Below are positions 1-8,665 of a stretch of DNA of 64,000 nucleotides, in pieces (the first letter of the stretch is position 1; every line of letters begins with the position of its first letter). Below the pieces are notes generated by a model that was given only the letters and a program-made list of their open reading frames with translations, was not told where the DNA came from and ran no database searches. The DNA is from Bradyrhizobium arachidis (GTDB lineage: Bacteria; Pseudomonadota; Alphaproteobacteria; Rhizobiales; Xanthobacteraceae). The stretch is from positions 6,758,001-6,822,000 of the forward strand of contig NZ_CP030050.1 in the NCBI RefSeq assembly GCF_015291705.1, in the 5' to 3' direction. The translations under genes and the position numbers were made by a program.

Positions 1-1384
1 CGGCGACCTGCCGGTCCGCCGCGCTGCCGCTGAGCTCCTCGTTCATGTCGCGGGCGAGCGCCCGATGAACGGCGCTGGTCTCGGCGAACGAGACAGGTTT
101 GCCGTCGCGCAGCAGCATGAACGGAAGGATCGTGGCGCGGGCGAATTCCTCGTCATCTGCACCGATGTTCTCGGTCGCTGCTGGAATGGAACGCAGCGAC
201 GGCGACAGCGCGATCATGCTGTCGATGCCGGCCGCAAGCTCGGCCAGCGCCCTGGCGCGGAAAGCGCCAGGCACTGCGTAGTACCTGCCGATCTCCGCGA
301 GCGCGGCTTCCCACCGCAGCCACTGACCGAAATTCGGCCGGCGCTCGAACCGCGAGCGCAGCACCGTCCAGGCCGTCGGCCAGTCGCCGCGGCCGGCATA
401 ATCGAAAATGCCCGGCGCGATCGCGCCGATCCGGTCGATCGACCGCGACAGGCCTTTCGGCACCAGCAGCGCACCGCTGAAGGCAGGTCCGCCGAAGAAC
501 TTCGAGCCGGTCATCAGCACCATGTATCCGCGGTCGAGATAGCAGCGCAGCCGGCGGCGGCCGAGCCGCGCCTGACAGGCATCGACGACCACCTGAACCT
601 TGCGCGGCCAGCGCCGCGCGATCTCATCGAGGCAGGCAGCACTCGGCGCGCGCCAGCCGAGTTTTGACGAATCCATGATGTGCAGAAGAACGCAGCGGCC
701 TTGCGCGAGGCTGGTCTCAATGGCACGCATCACCGCAGCATCCGTATCCGCGCGCATCGCGATGCCGGAGGCGGCATCCATCAGCGGAACCGCGATGCTG
801 TCGGCGGAAAGACCCGCAACCGCGGCATCCTTGCGCACCGCAACGCCGCTCGCCGTCATCGAGCTGAAATGGTGTCCACGCGCGGTATGAACCGTGCCGC
901 TGCCGGTCTGATCCGTGCCGACCACGATCGTCACCGGCGGCGCGCCGAGCACCGCGCTCGCCAGGAACAGCGCGTGAAGCTGGGAGTCCGTGCCGGAGGG
1001 CGAGAACACGACGTCGACCCTCGGCGAGAGCTGAAGGTGGCCGCGCAGCTCCTCGCGCATACCCTCGCAGCGCGCGTCGAAGGCGATCTCGACCTCGTCG
1101 AACAGGCACCTGTGCATCAGCTCCTCGCGCGCCAGCGCGGCGCGGTCATAGGCCGCTTGCGAGATGGTCGACGCGGTCGAGGACGCGAAATTCCAGATCT
1201 CTGGCTCGGGCGAGGCCGCACAGCCATAGGCGTTGACACGATCCCGGGGATCGAGCACCAGGCGCGGGTCTCCGCCGGAGACCAGCAGCGTGTCCAATGG
1301 CGTGAAGAGATCGCGCAAGAGGTAGCGCGAACCGCCGTCGGGCGCGCGTTCCGAAGCTGACGGACGGGATGCGCCGGTGCTCAT
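1..1384 (-). CDS. PLP-dependent (fold type I, class-V aminotransferase-like) enzyme, 3' end cut by window edge
   Basis: The frame opens with ATG at 1384 and stays open to base 1, so at least 461 residues are present and the C-terminus lies outside the window. Fold type I PLP hallmarks are visible: an SPSGTDSQ segment that would hold the cofactor phosphate, a VVDACQ segment with the aspartate facing the pyridine nitrogen, and TGSKFFGGPAFSG with the likely Schiff-base lysine at residue 295. The enzyme class is therefore clear, but the substrate is not. It starts 11 bp after the glycosyltransferase gene on the same strand, so the two are probably co-transcribed behind the flagellar hook genes. 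A role in making or modifying a sugar for flagellar decoration is possible but is inference from position only. Confidence 0.7.
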   Translation of the reverse strand, partial: MSTGASRPSASERAPDGGSRYLLRDLFTPLDTLLVSGGDPRLVLDPRDRVNAYGCAASPEPEIWNFASSTASTISQAAYDRAALAREELMHRCLFDEVEIAFDARCEGMREELRGHLQLSPRVDVVFSPSGTDSQLHALFLASAVLGAPPVTIVVGTDQTGSGTVHTARGHHFSSMTASGVAVRKDAAVAGLSADSIAVPLMDAASGIAMRADTDAAVMRAIETSLAQGRCVLLHIMDSSKLGWRAPSAACLDEIARRWPRKVQVVVDACQARLGRRRLRCYLDRGYMVLMTGSKFFGGPAFSGALLVPKGLSRSIDRIGAIAPGIFDYAGRGDWPTAWTVLRSRFERRPNFGQWLRWEAALAEIGRYYAVPGAFRARALAELAAGIDSMIALSPSLRSIPAATENIGADDEEFARATILPFMLLRDGKPVSFAETSAVHRALARDMNEELSGSAADRQVA

Positions 1385-1394
1385 CCCGCAAGGC

Positions 1395-2180
1395 TCACGC
1401 CGCGTCGGCCGCCGCCGCCGCAGGCGCGGCTGCGAATTGCGAGGCGATGTCGCCGTGAAACACCGATGGCCCGACATGGTCGAGCGAGCTCTGGATGTCG
1501 GCCCAGATCTCGCCGCCGATGTCAGTCCAGCGCTTGCAGAAGGCGAAGTCCTCGGAGAGATACGTGCCGGTCGCAGGATCAATCATGCATTCGAACAGCG
1601 CGAACCGGTTCTGGCTCGCCGCCAGCGTGTCGTGCGAATGCTCGCGGAAGAACTGCAGATTCGCGTAGGCCGGATGGCGACACATCGCCTCCAGCACGTG
1701 GCGGCGGATCATCAGGAAACCGGTGCCGGCGTAGCGCACGCGGGTGAAACCGTTGACGACCACGATGCGGTCGGGGTCCTCGACCTCGAGCACGTAGTCG
1801 AGCGCGGCGGCCGGCAGATCGATGCGGCGGGCCTCGATCGCCCGCTTCGCCTTGTCCCAGTTCACCCGCTTGATCGGATAGCAGCCGGCGACGACGTCCG
1901 CCCCGCACTCGATCAGCCGGAACACCTGCTCCGGCCTGAAGCCGATGTCGGCGTCGATGAACAGGAAATGCGTCGCCTTGGGATCGTCCAGGAACATCGC
2001 GACCAAATTGGCGCGCGCGCGCGTGATCAGCGCGTCGCCGTCGCGCAGGTGCACCTTGAGATCGAGATTGGACATGCCCTGCACGGCGCGCTGGAGCGCA
2101 AAGATCGAGCTGGCATAGATGCTCGAGACCTGGCCGCCGAAGCACGGCGTCGCCACCACCAGCTGCATCCTGTCCGACAT
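1395..2180 (-). CDS. Glycosyltransferase-like protein (GT-A fold)
   Basis: The 261-residue protein opens with a short strand and a loop (VVATPCFGGQV) and carries FIDADIGF, with Asp76-Ala-Asp78 as a DxD metal and nucleotide-sugar site. These are GT-A glycosyltransferase features. No signal peptide or membrane helix is seen apart from an Ala-rich tail, so it should act in the cytoplasm. It lies just after flgL and just before a PLP enzyme. A full CtrA-type box lies about 50 bp upstream of its start, so it may be transcribed separately from flgEKL. Flagellin or hook-protein glycosylation is a reasonable hypothesis from context, but the acceptor cannot be read from the sequence. Confidence 0.72.
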   Translation of the reverse strand: MSDRMQLVVATPCFGGQVSSIYASSIFALQRAVQGMSNLDLKVHLRDGDALITRARANLVAMFLDDPKATHFLFIDADIGFRPEQVFRLIECGADVVAGCYPIKRVNWDKAKRAIEARRIDLPAAALDYVLEVEDPDRIVVVNGFTRVRYAGTGFLMIRRHVLEAMCRHPAYANLQFFREHSHDTLAASQNRFALFECMIDPATGTYLSEDFAFCKRWTDIGGEIWADIQSSLDHVGPSVFHGDIASQFAAAPAAAAADAA

Positions 2181-2229
2181 CGGCCGCTCCGCCCCGCTCC
2201 AATCCTCACCAAGAGGTAAAGAAGCATGG

Positions 2230-2244
2230 TTAACGACGCCTTAA
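2230..2244 (-). promoter_or_regulatory. CtrA-type box TTAA-N7-TTAA upstream of glycosyltransferase gene
   Basis: Two TTAA half sites (2230-2233 and 2241-2244) are separated by exactly seven bases. Read on the minus strand the site extends to TTAACCAT, the fuller form of the CtrA recognition sequence. It lies 8 bp beyond the flgL stop and about 50 bp upstream of the glycosyltransferase start, a sensible promoter position. Binding by CtrA is inferred from the motif. Confidence 0.6.
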
Positions 2245-2251
2245 CGTATCC

Positions 2252-4150
2252 TTACAGGAACTTGACGAGCGAGAGCTGGGCGAGGTTCGAGGTCACCTGA
2301 TAGGACGCCTGAAGCGCGTTCTGGAGCGCCAGGATCTCGCTCGCCACCTGGTCCTGCGGGGCCGATTCCGCCTGGTCGATGATGGACTGGAGCTGCGCCT
2401 TGGCCTGGGTCTGGCGCGTGGTCGCGTCCTTCATCGTGTTCTGGGCCATCGCGATGTCGGTCTGGATGTCCTCAATGCGCTGCTGTCCGGGCTGCTGGGT
2501 CAGCGCCTGGGTCGTGCGCAGGCTCAGCGCGGCGACCTGCCCGCCCGAATACTGCCCGCCCGGGGTCGTCGAAAACGTGCCGAACACGGCAATCGCCTGC
2601 AACTGCCGGCGGATCGCGTCCTCGTCCGCCTGCGCGCCGTACTGCACCGTGACGGAATCGTCGACCCGCGCGACCGCGGTCGAACGCGGCGAGCCCGGTC
2701 CGTCATTGCCTTGGTACCATTTAATGGTGTTCGCCGAGCCATTGACCAGAGTGGTGGCCGAGCTCGCCGGAGAGGAGCCAACGCGCAGCGGCGGCTGCGT
2801 GGCGGTCACGGGCGTCGTGCTGAAACCGAGCGAGCCCAGCGCGGCGGTCGCGCCCGGGGTCGAGCCCGTGATGTTCAGGCTCGCCGCATCGTCGGTGTTG
2901 ATCGTGATCACGCCGCCATGAATCGTCGACGGCTTGGAAGTGCCGGTGATCTGGTCGATCTTGCTCATCAGCGTCTGGATGCTGTCGGTCACGTTGAGCT
3001 GGTTGCCGGTCGCCCCCGAATTGACGAAGGTCAGCGTGGTGCCGTTGACGGTGATGCTGTCGCCGGCGGAAAAGCCCGGCGTGATTGAGTCCGATCCACT
3101 TGCGCCGGACAGCGCCGTCGCGCCCGTGGCGATGTTCGAAGCCGGCGGGGCGACCTGATTGGTGACTGCCGTCCCGGTCACCGAGCTTGCCGTGTTGAAG
3201 AAGTTGTCACCCGCGGTCACGGCCGAAGCCGCGACCAGCGACGTGTTGGCAAGCTTCTTGATCGCGGTGTTCAGCGCCGTGTTGAGATTCGCCGCGGTAT
3301 TGTTCGGGTTGACCGGGACGCTCGCATCGATCGCGAAACTGCCGAGCGGCGTAGGTGTCGCCGTGGACGCGGTCAGGTCGATCTGCTCGGTGGTGCCGTC
3401 CGGCAGCGTGAACTGGACGCTCAGCTTGTCGCCGTTGCTCGGATTGACGCCGTTGAGATCGACCGAGAACGACACCGGCGAGCCACTTGGACCGGTGACG
3501 GTCGCCCCTGTCAGCGTCGAGGACACCGCCTTGATCTTGAGTCCGAACGGCGATCCCGCGGCGTCTTCCGACACCTTCACCGAGCTCGGCGTCGGCTGCG
3601 CCTGCACCAGGCGCCCCATGCCGTTGGCGCCGAGATCGGCGGCCTGGCGCTCGGCCATGACGGTCTTGAAGCCCGCCTGCGTCGTGGTGCCGTTGATGAT
3701 GTCCCCGGCATTGGCGACCGGCTGGGTGTTGTACGCGGTCCCGGAAAACAGATAGCGGTTGCCGGACTGCGTGTTCAGCACGCCGACCATCGAGCCGAAC
3801 TGGGCCGCGGCCGTGTTCTGCGCCACCGTCTGTCCGTTGACGTTGAGATCCTGCGCCGTGCTGGCCGAACCCGTCTGGGTGTTGGTGCGAATGGTCGTCA
3901 GCGACTGGAGCGCGGTATTGGCGAGGTTGATGTTGACGTTGACGTTGGTGATCGTGTCAGTATAGGCGGCGATGTTGGAGAGCTGCGAGCGCCCGGCGAT
4001 CGCAAATCCCTCGTTGGTGCCCATGCCCGAATAGTTCTGCGACAGCTTGCCGGTCGAGAGCTGCGTCGACAGATCGGTGAGCTGCTGGTTGATGTTGCGG
4101 ATCTGCGCGCCGAGAACCGACGAGGAGTAGTTGATGCTGCTGATCGACAT
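2252..4150 (-). CDS. flgL: Flagellar hook-filament junction protein FlgL
   Basis: FlgL (HAP3) forms the second junction ring between hook and filament and is exported by the flagellar type III apparatus. The N-terminus has the flagellin-type D0/D1 heptad pattern (SSINYSSSVLGAQIRNINQQ), and the C-terminus ends with another amphipathic helix region (residues about 540-632), as expected for an axial protein. At 632 residues it is about twice the enteric length. The extra length is a Ser/Thr/Gly/Ala-rich middle that contains a module resembling one inside FlgE of this operon (here about 2806-3066). It follows flgK by 20 bp and is the last of the three axial genes. Without comparison it could be labelled a flagellin-like protein, but the position after flgK supports FlgL. 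Confidence 0.88.
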   Translation of the reverse strand: MSISSINYSSSVLGAQIRNINQQLTDLSTQLSTGKLSQNYSGMGTNEGFAIAGRSQLSNIAAYTDTITNVNVNINLANTALQSLTTIRTNTQTGSASTAQDLNVNGQTVAQNTAAAQFGSMVGVLNTQSGNRYLFSGTAYNTQPVANAGDIINGTTTQAGFKTVMAERQAADLGANGMGRLVQAQPTPSSVKVSEDAAGSPFGLKIKAVSSTLTGATVTGPSGSPVSFSVDLNGVNPSNGDKLSVQFTLPDGTTEQIDLTASTATPTPLGSFAIDASVPVNPNNTAANLNTALNTAIKKLANTSLVAASAVTAGDNFFNTASSVTGTAVTNQVAPPASNIATGATALSGASGSDSITPGFSAGDSITVNGTTLTFVNSGATGNQLNVTDSIQTLMSKIDQITGTSKPSTIHGGVITINTDDAASLNITGSTPGATAALGSLGFSTTPVTATQPPLRVGSSPASSATTLVNGSANTIKWYQGNDGPGSPRSTAVARVDDSVTVQYGAQADEDAIRRQLQAIAVFGTFSTTPGGQYSGGQVAALSLRTTQALTQQPGQQRIEDIQTDIAMAQNTMKDATTRQTQAKAQLQSIIDQAESAPQDQVASEILALQNALQASYQVTSNLAQLSLVKFL

Positions 4151-4170
4151 CTTTCAGAGCCCTGTACTGG

Positions 4171-6054
4171 TTACGCTTGAGCCTGGATCAAAGTGTTCAT
4201 CATGCTCTGCACCACCGACATGACGTGGGCGTTGGCGGCATAGGCATTCTGAAGCTGGATGAGGTTCGACATCTCCGAGTCGAGGTTGACGCTGGAGGTC
4301 GAGTTGAACTTGGCCTGGAGCGTCGAGACCACGACGCTCTGGCCCTGCTGGAGCTGGGTCGCCTGGGTCGAGGCGTTGGCCTGCACGCTCAGGAACTGCT
4401 GGAGATAGTTCGAGACGCTGCCGGTGAAGGGCTGGTTCGCGGAGCCGAGGCCGGTGGTCGGCGAATAGGAGAACACCGCACTGGTGAGCTGCGAGTAGAG
4501 ATAGTCCGAACGCGTGGTGTCGCCCGGGGGCGTCACCGGCGAGGTGTTGTAGACCGACAGCTTGGTCGGATCGGCGACCAGCTGCGTGTTCACGGCGATG
4601 CGCCCGGCAAGGCCGGTCATCTGCGAGCCCGATGCGGTGATCGCGCCGGTGTAGAGCGCCTGCCCGCCGTCGGTGAACAGCGCCAGTTGCGGATTGCCCG
4701 AGGCCAGCGACGACATCGTCTTGGAGGTGGAAGCCGAATTGATCTTGGCAAGGCCGGTGTTGTCGTCGGTGACCCGCAGCGTCGTCGCGGTCGCCGGCGA
4801 CGGCGCGGCGGAGAACGACAGATGCGAGCCTGCCAGCGCGGTGTTGAGCGCGGAGGCGATCGCACCCATGCCGCTAGAGAAATTGACGCCCACCCGCATC
4901 GGATTGGCGTTGGTGGCGTTCTGGAGCGGCAGCGCCGCCGGATCGGTCACGTTGACGAGCGTGATCTGGCGCTGGGTGTTGGTCGCCGTGTCCGTGTAGG
5001 TGATGTTGACCGTGTTGCCTGCTTGCGCGCCGGCAAGGTCGAGGTCGAAGCCGGCCGGCGGACCGGAGACCGTGCTGCCGGCGGTGGTCTTGTCGGACAG
5101 CGCGCTCGACATCGTGGCGGCGAGCTGGTCGATCTGGGTCTGCGCCTGCACCAGCGTCTGGTCGCGGAGCTTCAGATCGGCCGCGATCTGGCCCGAGGAA
5201 ACCACGTTGTTGGCGACGACGTCGAGCTGCGAGCCGTTCGGCAGCTTGATGTTGAACGCGCCGACGCCGGACTTGGCGGGATCGCTGTTGTAGAGCGAGG
5301 TCGCCGACAACGCGCCGGCAGAGGCAAAGGAGAATTGCGAGGCGAGCCCGGCGCCGACCAGCTGGATGCCGGTGGTGGTGTAGATGTTGGCCTGATTGGA
5401 GCCGTCGGTGGTGACGCGGACGTCGACATATTTCGACAGCGTGTTGATGGCCTGGTCGCGCTGGTCCATCAGCGTCGCGGCGGAGGGATCGTTGGCCGAC
5501 AGGCCCTGGAGCTTGGTGTTGATGTCGGCGACCTTCTGCATCGCCGCGTTGGCCGCCTGCGCCGAGGTGCCGAGATCCTGCTCGACATTGGAGCGCAGCG
5601 ACTGGATGCCCTTGGTGGTGACGTTGAGCTGCTGCGCCAGCGCCTGCGCCGCGCCCAGCGCAACGGTCTGCGCCGACGAGGCGCCTGAGCTCGTCGACAA
5701 CGCCTGCAGCGCCGTGGTGAATTTGTTCAGCGCGCTTTCGAGCGTGCCGTCGTTGCCGGGCGTGCCATAGACATTCTGAAGCTGCTTCAGAATGTTGGCC
5801 ATCTGGTCGGCATAGCCGCTGCCGCCGGTCTCGGTGCGGAGCTGGTTCAGCACATAGGTGTCGAGCTCCCGGCTGACGCCGGTCGTCATCGCCGTCGAGC
5901 CGAAGTCGCCGGTGGTGACCTCGATCTGGTTCGCCGTCTGGACGACGTAACCCGGCGTCTGCGAGTTGGCGACGTTCGAAGAGACGATCGAGAGCGCGGC
6001 CTGGTTGGCACGCAGACCGCTCATCGCACTGGCGAGGGCTGAACTCAAACCCAT
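4171..6054 (-). CDS. flgK: Flagellar hook-associated protein FlgK
   Basis: FlgK (HAP1) is the first junction ring on the distal hook. The N-terminus (GLSSALASAMSGLRANQAAL, then SSNVANSQTPGY) is the canonical rod/hook/HAP D0 motif, and the C-terminus (SEMSNLIQLQNAYAANAHVM) is the matching axial helix. The protein has 627 residues, longer than the enteric form because of an enlarged central region. It begins 35 bp after the flgE stop and ends 20 bp before the flgL start, so flgE-flgK-flgL is a tight operon. Export by the flagellar type III system without a cleaved signal is expected. Confidence 0.93.
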   Translation of the reverse strand: MGLSSALASAMSGLRANQAALSIVSSNVANSQTPGYVVQTANQIEVTTGDFGSTAMTTGVSRELDTYVLNQLRTETGGSGYADQMANILKQLQNVYGTPGNDGTLESALNKFTTALQALSTSSGASSAQTVALGAAQALAQQLNVTTKGIQSLRSNVEQDLGTSAQAANAAMQKVADINTKLQGLSANDPSAATLMDQRDQAINTLSKYVDVRVTTDGSNQANIYTTTGIQLVGAGLASQFSFASAGALSATSLYNSDPAKSGVGAFNIKLPNGSQLDVVANNVVSSGQIAADLKLRDQTLVQAQTQIDQLAATMSSALSDKTTAGSTVSGPPAGFDLDLAGAQAGNTVNITYTDTATNTQRQITLVNVTDPAALPLQNATNANPMRVGVNFSSGMGAIASALNTALAGSHLSFSAAPSPATATTLRVTDDNTGLAKINSASTSKTMSSLASGNPQLALFTDGGQALYTGAITASGSQMTGLAGRIAVNTQLVADPTKLSVYNTSPVTPPGDTTRSDYLYSQLTSAVFSYSPTTGLGSANQPFTGSVSNYLQQFLSVQANASTQATQLQQGQSVVVSTLQAKFNSTSSVNLDSEMSNLIQLQNAYAANAHVMSVVQSMMNTLIQAQA

Positions 6055-6089
6055 GTGTACTTACCGCCTTTGGTTACGTCACGCGCCGA

Positions 6090-8375
6090 TCAGCGCAACA
6101 CGTTCAGGAGGTCCTGCACCATCGAATTGGCCGTCGTGATCACCTTGGTGTTGGCCGAATAGGCCTGCTGGGTCACGATCAGCTTGGTGAACTCGTCGGC
6201 GATGTCGGTGTTCGAGCCTTCCAGCGACGAGCCGCTGATGGTGCCCGAAGCGCCGTCGATCGCAGGTCCCGACTGTTCGGTCGCAGCGTAGGCGCCCCCG
6301 TCCAGCGCCTTCAAATAGTTGGTGCCGTTGAAATGCGACAACGTCACCTGGGCGAGATCGAGGTTCTGGCCGTTGGAGAAGGTTCCGACCACGAGGCCGC
6401 TGTTGTTGACCGACACCGAGCGGAGCTGGCCGGCGGCGTAGCCGTTCTGCGTGATGGTGTTGATGGTCACGGCGCCGCTCGTGCTGGCATATTGCGTCAG
6501 CCCGCCCTGGGAGATGTTGAAGGCGACCGAGCCGAGCTGCTGGCCGCTGACGGTGACGTTGTTGATGGTGATGCCCGAGCCACTCGGCGAGGTCAGCGAG
6601 CCGTCGGCGGCGAAGGTGAAGGCCTGTCCCGTGTTCATCCACGCAACGTTCGTGCCGGTCGCGTTCGGGTCAGTCTGATAGAACAGATTCCAGGTGTCGG
6701 AATGACCGGTTCCCAGCGAGGCGCTGTCGGTCTTGGCCCAACGGAGCTGCAGATTCACCGGCGTGCCGGCCGCATTGTAGGCGGTCACCGCGCCACCGCT
6801 GATCGTTTCCTTGGTGAAGGTCGCGACGTCGTTGCCGATCACGGTGCCCGTGCCGGCCGTTCCGCCGCCGCCGCGAGGCTTGGAAACGGCTGAGGTGAAG
6901 CCGAGCGCCGCGAACGCATTGGGGTTGCTGCTGGAGACGTTCAAAGAGGGGTTTGCGGTGCCGGTATTCAGCGTGATCACTCCGTTGCTGATCGACGAGC
7001 CTGAAGTGCCGGCGAGAAAGTCGATCTTCTGAAGCAAGGTCGAGATGTCGTCGTTGACGCTGATCTGGTTCGCGCCGCTCGCAGCACCCGAGACGAAAGT
7101 GAGCGTCTGACCGTTCACCGTGATCGTATCGGGATTAACGACGGGCGGCCCCGCCGACCCTGCCTGGAAACCCGAGGAGAGAACTTCCGAAGCGCCGGGC
7201 ATAGCGGCACCACCGAGCAGCGTATTGCCGGTGATCGCGGGCGTGGACAGCACGTTGCCACCGCGCGTCACGTTGCTGAGGCCGAGCGTGGTCGCTGCGC
7301 TACCGCTGATCGCAAGATCGACGAGGGTGCCGCCTGCGATCTGGATGTTGCCGGTACCGGTGATCGTGGCGGTGACGCCGTTGCCGGCGCCACCGGCCGT
7401 TTGAATCGCAGTGAGGATATCGTTCACCGTCGTCGTGGCGCCGGCCTTCACGCCGATCACGGTGCTGTTCGCAGTCGTCGTGATGCCCGTCGCGGTGTTG
7501 TCGAAGGTGATCGTATAAGGGCCGCTGCCGTTGTTGATGGTCAACGTCTGGCCGGCCAACGACACGCCGAGATGCGGGCTTGCGCTCGGGTCGAGGGACG
7601 TACCGGTGCTCGCTGCGGCCGATGCGCTGTTCAGCAGGGCCACCGAGCCGGTTACCGTCGTCGACGTGTAGGCCGAGCGCAGATTGCCGGTAGCGGCGGC
7701 GCCGGAGACCGTCGCGTTCACATAAGGCGGCGGCGGCGTGCCGACGATCAGCGGGTTGGCGGCGAAATCCGACGGGTTCAGGCCCCCGGCCGCCAGCAGC
7801 GTCTTGGCCGCCGCGGTCGAGCTCGCCGCCGTGTTCGGCTGCGACGGCAGGTTCGCGGCGTACTGGATCGAGGTTGTCGCCTGCGCCGGAATGAAGTTGT
7901 TCTGGAATTTCAGGACGGTGGCGACGTTGCCGGTCGGGTTGCCGGTCTTGGGGTCGACCGTGGTGCCCATCAGATAATAGCCGGCGCCGTTGACCAGGTT
8001 GCCGTTGGCATTGAGCTGGAAGTCGCCGCGGCGGGTGTAATAGGTGACGCCGCTGAACACCGGCACGTTGTCGACGATCCCGGTCGCCTTCTGGATCGAG
8101 AAGAAGCCGTCGCCGGTGATCGCCATGTTGGTGGCGACGGTGGACGAGGAGATCGTGCCCTGCGTCGTGATCGTCGCCTTGGCGTTGGCCGTCACGCCGC
8201 CCGCGACCTGCTTGCTCGGGACCGAGGCGTCGGGAATGAGATCGACGAAGCTGGTGCCGATGCCCTTGTAACCGGTGGTGGATGAGTTCGCGATGTTGCC
8301 GGAAATGTTCTGCAGCGCATAGGATTGCGCCTGCAGGCCACCCACCGAGGTGTTCATTGCATCGAAGATACCCAT
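6090..8375 (-). CDS. flgE: Flagellar hook protein FlgE
   Basis: FlgE polymerises into the hook. The N-terminus (GIFDAMNTSVGGLQAQSYAL, then ISGNIANSSTTGYKG) and the C-terminus (VTQQAYSANTKVITTANSMV) are the conserved axial segments. A GDGFFSI motif follows in the D1 region. The protein has 761 residues, almost twice the enteric hook protein. The central region carries two related Gly/Thr/Asn-rich modules (DNA about 7270-7580 and 6885-7133), the second closely resembling a module in FlgL. The start has a GGAG about 8 bases upstream. It is the first gene of the flgEKL block. Confidence 0.93.
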   Translation of the reverse strand: MGIFDAMNTSVGGLQAQSYALQNISGNIANSSTTGYKGIGTSFVDLIPDASVPSKQVAGGVTANAKATITTQGTISSSTVATNMAITGDGFFSIQKATGIVDNVPVFSGVTYYTRRGDFQLNANGNLVNGAGYYLMGTTVDPKTGNPTGNVATVLKFQNNFIPAQATTSIQYAANLPSQPNTAASSTAAAKTLLAAGGLNPSDFAANPLIVGTPPPPYVNATVSGAAATGNLRSAYTSTTVTGSVALLNSASAAASTGTSLDPSASPHLGVSLAGQTLTINNGSGPYTITFDNTATGITTTANSTVIGVKAGATTTVNDILTAIQTAGGAGNGVTATITGTGNIQIAGGTLVDLAISGSAATTLGLSNVTRGGNVLSTPAITGNTLLGGAAMPGASEVLSSGFQAGSAGPPVVNPDTITVNGQTLTFVSGAASGANQISVNDDISTLLQKIDFLAGTSGSSISNGVITLNTGTANPSLNVSSSNPNAFAALGFTSAVSKPRGGGGTAGTGTVIGNDVATFTKETISGGAVTAYNAAGTPVNLQLRWAKTDSASLGTGHSDTWNLFYQTDPNATGTNVAWMNTGQAFTFAADGSLTSPSGSGITINNVTVSGQQLGSVAFNISQGGLTQYASTSGAVTINTITQNGYAAGQLRSVSVNNSGLVVGTFSNGQNLDLAQVTLSHFNGTNYLKALDGGAYAATEQSGPAIDGASGTISGSSLEGSNTDIADEFTKLIVTQQAYSANTKVITTANSMVQDLLNVLR

Positions 8376-8553
8376 AACTTTGTCTCCAAATCCGATCCCG
8401 GCGGCCGGTCGACCATGGCCGCAGTCGGAAGAGACAGTCGCAAGGGCTATGCCAATGCGGGTATCTTCAGGAAATCAATGACTTAAATAGACAGGCCCCG
8501 GTCGGGTGACCGGGGCACAATTGCCGGGCCGGCAACAATTGCCGGGACATCCT
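8376..8553. other. flgE upstream region with palindromic hairpin
   Basis: This interval holds the presumed flgE promoter region. It also contains a palindrome (TTGCCGGGCCGGCAA, 8521-8535) that could fold downstream of the msrB transcript. No coding potential is seen. Confidence 0.4.
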
Positions 8554-8655
8554 GTCGTTCCGGGGCGATGCGAAGCATCGAACTATGATGCGCACTTGCG
8601 CACCTGAGAAGTTCGAGAGTCCGGATTCGATGCTCACGCATCGCTCCGAAATGAC
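8554..8655. repeat. Palindromic intergenic repeat element
   Basis: The outer ends are inverted (a run near 8554-8570 resembling TCGTTCCGGGGCGATGCG against the complement near 8634-8654). Nested small hairpins lie inside, such as CGATGCGAAGCATCG (8566-8580). This layout matches a dispersed repeat family familiar from Bradyrhizobium intergenic regions. It lies just beyond the msrB stop codon. Confidence 0.6.
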
Positions 8656-8665
8656 ACCTCACTAA

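Noticed and set aside
4177..5688. A 503-codon frame on the plus strand opposite flgK
   Set aside because: It is a GC-bias shadow: low-complexity Arg/Gly/Val product, no start context, and flgK on the other strand is certain.
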